A stretch of DNA of 9,227 nt from JANXQG01 sp037147235. Lineage in GTDB: Bacteria; Planctomycetota; Planctomycetia; Pirellulales; Thermoguttaceae. Within the stretch, counting starts at the first letter, position 1. Each line of letters starts with the position of its first letter. Below, piece after piece: positions 4,758-9,227 of this stretch. Where the stretch lies: NCBI GenBank assembly GCA_037147235.1, contig JBAWVO010000258.1, positions 1-9,227 on the forward strand, given 5' to 3'. Below the pieces are notes generated by a model. The model worked only from the letters and a program-made list of their open reading frames with translations, had not been told where the DNA came from and did no database searches. The translations under genes and the position numbers were made by a program.

Positions 4758-7700
4758 ATGCGAACTTTGAACGTGCGCCTTACGGCGACTTGCCTTGTGG
4801 TGGTTGTGCTTTTGGGTGGCTGCGTTCACTTGTTGCACGGATTTCAAGTCCGCCGTCAGGCCAACGCATTGAGGGTCGCGTCGGAAAGGGCGGAGGAAGC
4901 GAGAGACCTTGATGAAACGATCCGCCATTTGGAAAGTTATGTTGCCCTCGTACCGCAAGACCGACAAGCACAACTGCACCTGGGGATGTTGTATTCCGAA
5001 AAGCTCAATGTTCGTGCCGCCTTTGTCAAGCTTGAAGAAGTTTTGCGCACGGCCGACGGCTCAATTCCTCCGGAAGATTTGCGTAAGGCTCGACGGAAGC
5101 TCGTCGATATGGCACTGCGGATCGGGCGAGCATCGGATGCCGAAACGCACCTCAAGGTGTTGATGCAAGAGACTCCCGACGCCCCTGAATTGCTCGATCT
5201 CAGTGGTCAGATATTTATCTTCAACAACAAGGATGATAAGGCATGTGAGCAATTCCGGCGGGCCATCAAAATATCGCCCACCCAAATCAACGCCTATGTA
5301 CACCTGTCAGACGTTCTTCGGGCGCGAATGCGTAATCGACCCGAAGCCACTCAAGTCATGGAGTTGATGGTTGCCAATAATTCCAAATCGGCGACCGCGA
5401 TCTTGATGTATGCCTACTATCTGCTCGAACAGGAAAAGTTTGACGAGGTTCTGACCCAGGCGAAGCGGATTTTGGAACTGGTTCCCGAAGATCCCAAGGC
5501 ATTGTGGCTCGCCGGACGTTGCTACTTGGCGAAAGGGCAGTACAAGACGGCGGAAGAATTCTTGGATCGTGGCATCCAAGTGAGCAAAAGCGATCGAGCC
5601 ATGTATAAAGTCATGGCCGAGGTCAAGAACCGTCTCGGCCGGCACAAGGAAGCCATGGAAGTCCTCCGCATGGGGTTGGAAAACACCAAGGGAACCTACG
5701 GCTATGCGGAAATTCTTTGGGACGTCGTCAATTCAGACATCATGGATGGAAGGTTCGACGAGGCCGAAAAACGCATCCAGGAACTGCGCGAAATTCGTTT
5801 TGAGCAGGGACTCAGCTATCGGCCCCAGTTGGTGAAATTCCTCGAGGCACGGCTGGCGGTGATGAAAGGCGATTGGATAACCGCCAGGAAAATTTTCGTC
5901 GATATTCTGCCAAAGCTGCTGGATGACCCCGGGATTCTGAAACTTGCGCACCTATACCTCGGCCAATGCTACCACCAACAAGGGGATGTCGAAAAGCAGA
6001 TGGTTGCTTACACAGAGGCCCTGAAGATTGATCCTCTCTTGTCTCCGGCCCGAGCGGGACTTGCCGAGATTTTCATGAGCCGCGGAAAACTTGCCGACGC
6101 CGCCGAGCAATACCGCATCCTGGTCCGATCCGCCCATTCCGATTCGGAGGCGGTACTCTCTTTGGCGCGGATTTTGATTATGATCCAACTGCGCGAGGAC
6201 AAAGAGAAGCGCGATTGGCAGCCTGTTGATAAGTTGCTCGATCAGATCGATCGGCAAAGGTTGCTAACCCCCAACCTGGCCGTACTCAAGGCGGAAGTAT
6301 TGCTGGCGAAAGAGTCCCCCGTGGAGGCGGAAGATTTTCTCAAGCAATGTTCCGTGAAGTTCCCCAAGAGTGCCCAGATATGGCTGGCTTTGATCAATCT
6401 TGCCATGTATCAGGCCGACCAAGAATCGGATCTTGGTCGGAAAGAGCAGAAATGGAAGCAGGTTTCGGACTATATCGATCGGGCGGAGGTGAAACAGAAC
6501 CTGGGCGATCACCCGATCGTGCGGGAAAAGCGGGCCAGTTGCGCCGTCCGCCGCAAGGATCCTCAAGTGATCGCGGTGCTGAAGAAGCTGGGCGACCCCA
6601 AAGACATTGGCAAAATGACCGATTTCGAGAAAACGCATCTCTGGGCTAGTCTCGCCGCCTTGAGCGTTCAATCCAACGATCTTGATTTGGGTCGATTCTA
6701 CGGCCGCCTCGTAGCCGACCAAGAACCGAAGAATATTCTCATTCGGTATCTTCTCTGCGATTTGAATCTTCGTATTTACGAAAAAGGCCAGGTACCCAAC
6801 TTTCAGGAACTCGACCAACGGTTGGACGAGATCGAACAACTGGGGGGGCGCGGGCCCTTTTGGCTTTACGGCAAGGCCATTCGCGCGCTTGCGCAATCCA
6901 AGAAGACGGATCCGCAATTGCTCCTGGAGGCCCGAGGTTACCTGCAGCAAGCCCTGGAAGTTCGCAAAGACTGGTCGGCCCCGGCCGTTTTGGCTGGTAA
7001 GATTTGCGAGATGCAGGACGAACCTGATCAGGCATTGGAATTCTATGTTCGCGCCATCTATCGCATGGGAGAACGCGATAGCGACGTGATCCGCCGCACC
7101 GTGCAACTCCTCCTGCCACGCGGGCACATTGAAGAGGCCAGGCAGTTGTTTGACTTCCTCGAAAAACAAAAAAGTCCGCTCCTGGGGGAGATGAACCAAG
7201 AGTATGTGTATGTGAAGGTGTTCACGGGCAACATCGCCGAGGCCGAGAAGGACGTTGAGAAATCGGTTGCCGCCGACAACAAAAACTACAAAGACTTTTT
7301 GCGTCAGGGACAGATGTACGGCCATCTTGCCCAGCGTTTGAAGCTCAAGGCGCAGAGTGATAATCGTGATTGGAGAACCGATACGGAAATGATCCGAATG
7401 GCGCAGCGGGCCGTGGATGCGCTCTTGAAAGCCCGCCTCTCGAATCCCCAGGCGGATGAGACTTGGGTCGCGCTGGTGCAGCTTCTGGTCAATGTAGGCC
7501 GGCCCGACAAGGCGCAGCCGCTGATCCCCGCGGCCGAGGCAGCACTCAAGGGCGAACAGGCCCCGATCACGCTGGCCGCCTGCTGTGAACTCTTGAATGA
7601 AACGGAGAAGGCCCAGGCAAAATACGAGGAAGCCGTCAAGGCCTCGCCACAAAACAGCCGCGTTCTGCGGTGGGCCGCCGCTTTTTACTTGAAGAACAAC

Positions 7701-9137
7701 AAGCTTGACCGAGCCGAATCGCTTCTCAAGCGGATTGTCGCGCTGCAATCGCCGGCAACACTCACCGATGCCTGCTGGGCTCGCCGCAGCTTGGCCGGCA
7801 TCTTGATGAGCCGCGGAGGCTTCGATCAGCTCCGTCAAGGCATGGCGATGATCGACGAAAACCTTCGCAGCAAGGTCGCTTCGATCGACGACAAGCGCGT
7901 GATGGTGAATCTACTCCTCACCGACCCCCGAAAGGAAAAAATCGGTGAAGTCATTCAGGCCATGGAAGATCTCGTGAAGAGTACCGACGCGACCCCCGAA
8001 GACTACTTCACGCTCGCAAAACTTTACTTGAAGAAGAATGATTGGACCAATTACGGCAACCAGATGCACAGCGTACTCGGTGCCCAGAAAGGCGTTGTGC
8101 AGCCCCGATACCTCGTCTTCTACATCAACACGCTCCTAGAGAAGAAGGAACTTGATGACGCGAACAACTGGCTGCAAACCTTGGAAAAATCCGATCCCAA
8201 CCTCTTCGATACGATGCAACTGAAAGCCGAGTATCAGTTCCTTCGCGGCAACTTCAAGGTCGCAGGCGACTTGGCGATGGCCTTCCTCGACAATCCGCTC
8301 GCCCAACCCAAGGATCGCGGACAACAACTGTTGCTCGTGGCCCAGGTCATGGAAAAATTCAGCGATCGGCTCAAGGTGGGGGGCAAGCAGATCGTCGCCA
8401 AGGGGTTTGGAGAAAATGCCGACACACTCTTTGCCTCTCTGCGGAGCAAGAAAATTTCCGAGACGGGAGACATTTTCTTTGCCGCCTATCTTGCCAGGCA
8501 AAAGCGGATCCGCGAATGTCTCGATGTCCTGGAGCAGTGCTGGGATAAGTGCCCGGCAGAAAACTTGCAGCTCCCCGCGGTCCTCATGATGCACTCAAAA
8601 GCGGCGAACTCCGCCCAGTACCAGCAATTGGAAAAGATTCTTGTCGCGGCATCGAACAAATCCAAACGCCCGGTTGCCCTGCTGCTGGTTCTTGCCGATC
8701 TGTACGCCCAACAACAGCAATACGACAAGTCGATCGCCGCTTATCGCGAGATTCTCGCCAAGGATCCACGCAGTTATCAGACTATGAACAATCTCGGCTT
8801 AAATCTGGCGCGGGCCGCTCAGAACCTGGATGAAGCACTCAAACTGGTCAACGACGCCATGGCAATCAGTGGACCGATGGCAGAAGTACTCGATACCCGG
8901 GCAGTTGTTCATATCATCCGCCAAGAACCTGAAAAAGCCCTAGTGGACTTGGCTGAGGCGATCAAGGACGATGGCACCGCCGATCAGTATTTTCATCAGG
9001 CCTGGGCTTATTCGCTGACCGACAAGAAGGCCGAAGCCTCGGCCGCATTCGCCATGGCATTGAAGAAAGGCCTCGACCCCAAGGACCTCGATCCCCGTGA
9101 GGTTATTATCCATGACCGTCTGAAGGATAGGCTGTAG
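4758..9137 (+). CDS. Very large membrane-anchored tetratricopeptide-repeat (TPR) protein
   Basis: The 1459-residue product has an N-terminal hydrophobic segment (about 7-27) followed by TPR-like helical hairpins along nearly its whole length. Clear units are at about 145-177, 213-242, 247-276, 392-426 (LYLGQCYHQQGDVEKQ...), 742-770, 936-965, 1305-1337 (LADLYAQQQQYDKSIAAYRE...), 1341-1370 and 1375-1404. No catalytic domain is visible, so a scaffold or assembly role outside the cytoplasm is inferred. The N-terminus contains LLGGC (18-22), which resembles a lipobox, but the hydrophobic stretch continues after it (VHLLHGF), so a plain transmembrane anchor is equally possible. The open frame extends upstream to 4464, but those codons lie in the YdcF gene and the repeat; ATG 4758 has GGAGA 8 bases before it and leads straight into the signal-like segment. 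The PrsT TPR lipoproteins of exosortase/PEP-CTERM loci (usually around 900 residues) are a possible functional analogue. It is likely transcribed both by read-through and from the promoter at 4708-4736. Confidence 0.88.
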   Translation: MRTLNVRLTATCLVVVVLLGGCVHLLHGFQVRRQANALRVASERAEEARDLDETIRHLESYVALVPQDRQAQLHLGMLYSEKLNVRAAFVKLEEVLRTADGSIPPEDLRKARRKLVDMALRIGRASDAETHLKVLMQETPDAPELLDLSGQIFIFNNKDDKACEQFRRAIKISPTQINAYVHLSDVLRARMRNRPEATQVMELMVANNSKSATAILMYAYYLLEQEKFDEVLTQAKRILELVPEDPKALWLAGRCYLAKGQYKTAEEFLDRGIQVSKSDRAMYKVMAEVKNRLGRHKEAMEVLRMGLENTKGTYGYAEILWDVVNSDIMDGRFDEAEKRIQELREIRFEQGLSYRPQLVKFLEARLAVMKGDWITARKIFVDILPKLLDDPGILKLAHLYLGQCYHQQGDVEKQMVAYTEALKIDPLLSPARAGLAEIFMSRGKLADAAEQYRILVRSAHSDSEAVLSLARILIMIQLREDKEKRDWQPVDKLLDQIDRQRLLTPNLAVLKAEVLLAKESPVEAEDFLKQCSVKFPKSAQIWLALINLAMYQADQESDLGRKEQKWKQVSDYIDRAEVKQNLGDHPIVREKRASCAVRRKDPQVIAVLKKLGDPKDIGKMTDFEKTHLWASLAALSVQSNDLDLGRFYGRLVADQEPKNILIRYLLCDLNLRIYEKGQVPNFQELDQRLDEIEQLGGRGPFWLYGKAIRALAQSKKTDPQLLLEARGYLQQALEVRKDWSAPAVLAGKICEMQDEPDQALEFYVRAIYRMGERDSDVIRRTVQLLLPRGHIEEARQLFDFLEKQKSPLLGEMNQEYVYVKVFTGNIAEAEKDVEKSVAADNKNYKDFLRQGQMYGHLAQRLKLKAQSDNRDWRTDTEMIRMAQRAVDALLKARLSNPQADETWVALVQLLVNVGRPDKAQPLIPAAEAALKGEQAPITLAACCELLNETEKAQAKYEEAVKASPQNSRVLRWAAAFYLKNNKLDRAESLLKRIVALQSPATLTDACWARRSLAGILMSRGGFDQLRQGMAMIDENLRSKVASIDDKRVMVNLLLTDPRKEKIGEVIQAMEDLVKSTDATPEDYFTLAKLYLKKNDWTNYGNQMHSVLGAQKGVVQPRYLVFYINTLLEKKELDDANNWLQTLEKSDPNLFDTMQLKAEYQFLRGNFKVAGDLAMAFLDNPLAQPKDRGQQLLLVAQVMEKFSDRLKVGGKQIVAKGFGENADTLFASLRSKKISETGDIFFAAYLARQKRIRECLDVLEQCWDKCPAENLQLPAVLMMHSKAANSAQYQQLEKILVAASNKSKRPVALLLVLADLYAQQQQYDKSIAAYREILAKDPRSYQTMNNLGLNLARAAQNLDEALKLVNDAMAISGPMAEVLDTRAVVHIIRQEPEKALVDLAEAIKDDGTADQYFHQAWAYSLTDKKAEASAAFAMALKKGLDPKDLDPREVIIHDRLKDRL

Positions 9138-9227
9138 TCGCGAGGGTTACTTCACATTCCGTTTTAGTAACTTCTGTCGAGTAGACATAATATGGTTTTC
9201 TCATTTAGGTATGCTTTGTATTCTCTG
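9138..9227. other. AT-richer intergenic tail with two small inverted repeats
   Basis: No gene is seen in these 90 bases after the TPR stop. GTTACT (9146-9151) and AGTAAC (9166-9171) could form a 6-bp stem with a 14-base loop, but no T-run follows, so it is a poor terminator. TGTC (9175-9178) and GACA (9184-9187) form a small palindrome overlapping CATAAT (9186-9191), a possible -10 box without a convincing -35. The next gene's control region may begin here. Confidence 0.3.

Noticed and set aside
6264..7838. A 524-codon open frame on the minus strand inside the TPR gene
   Set aside because: It lies opposite a well-supported TPR coding region, has no recognisable motif, and its codons are the complement of the sense frame; long antisense frames are expected at this base composition.

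Overview
The window looks like a chromosomal stretch from a Planctomycetota bacterium, probably of the Pirellulales type. This is an inference. It rests on the gene families present, on a very large TPR protein with a planctomycete-style N-terminus, and on two kinds of intergenic palindromic repeat whose chance translations (AGETPAPQ and SPKRKRG/RSASEA) I associate with planctomycete genomes. All six genes I support are on the + strand and cover most of the window. I see no rRNA, tRNA, CRISPR array, transposase or integrase.

Layout. Bases 1-68 are a copy of a palindromic repeat, cut by the window edge, that runs into a nucleotidyltransferase-fold gene (73-669). A gap of about 128 bp with a possible promoter/operator leads into a two-gene block with no spacing: a GmhA-like sugar-phosphate isomerase (798-1412) and a UDP-galactopyranose-mutase-like FAD oxidoreductase (1413-3008). 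A 182-bp intergenic region follows, holding a second, complete copy of the repeat (hairpin at 3053-3123) and a G-tract array (3157-3187) that ends 3 bp before the next gene. Next come two overlapping, tandem YdcF/ElyC (DUF218)-like membrane proteins (3191-3922 and 3919-4683). A different inverted-repeat element (4614-4736) covers the end of the second one and the promoter region of the last gene, a 1459-residue TPR protein (4758-9137). The final 90 bp are AT-richer intergenic DNA.

Working together (inference). A sedoheptulose-phosphate-isomerase-like enzyme, a UGM-like flavoprotein, two membrane-anchored YdcF/ElyC-type proteins and a membrane-anchored TPR scaffold together suggest a cell-envelope or extracellular-polysaccharide locus. 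Exosortase-linked gene sets in other bacteria also include a large TPR lipoprotein (PrsT), but no exosortase or glycosyltransferase lies inside this window. The most notable points are the tandem YdcF pair, in which the first copy has lost the conserved glycine, histidine and arginine positions that the second keeps; the repeat element that supplies the C-terminal codons and stop of one gene and the apparent promoter of the next; the G-quadruplex-like array at a start codon; and a palindrome enclosing the ribosome binding site of a TTG-started gene.
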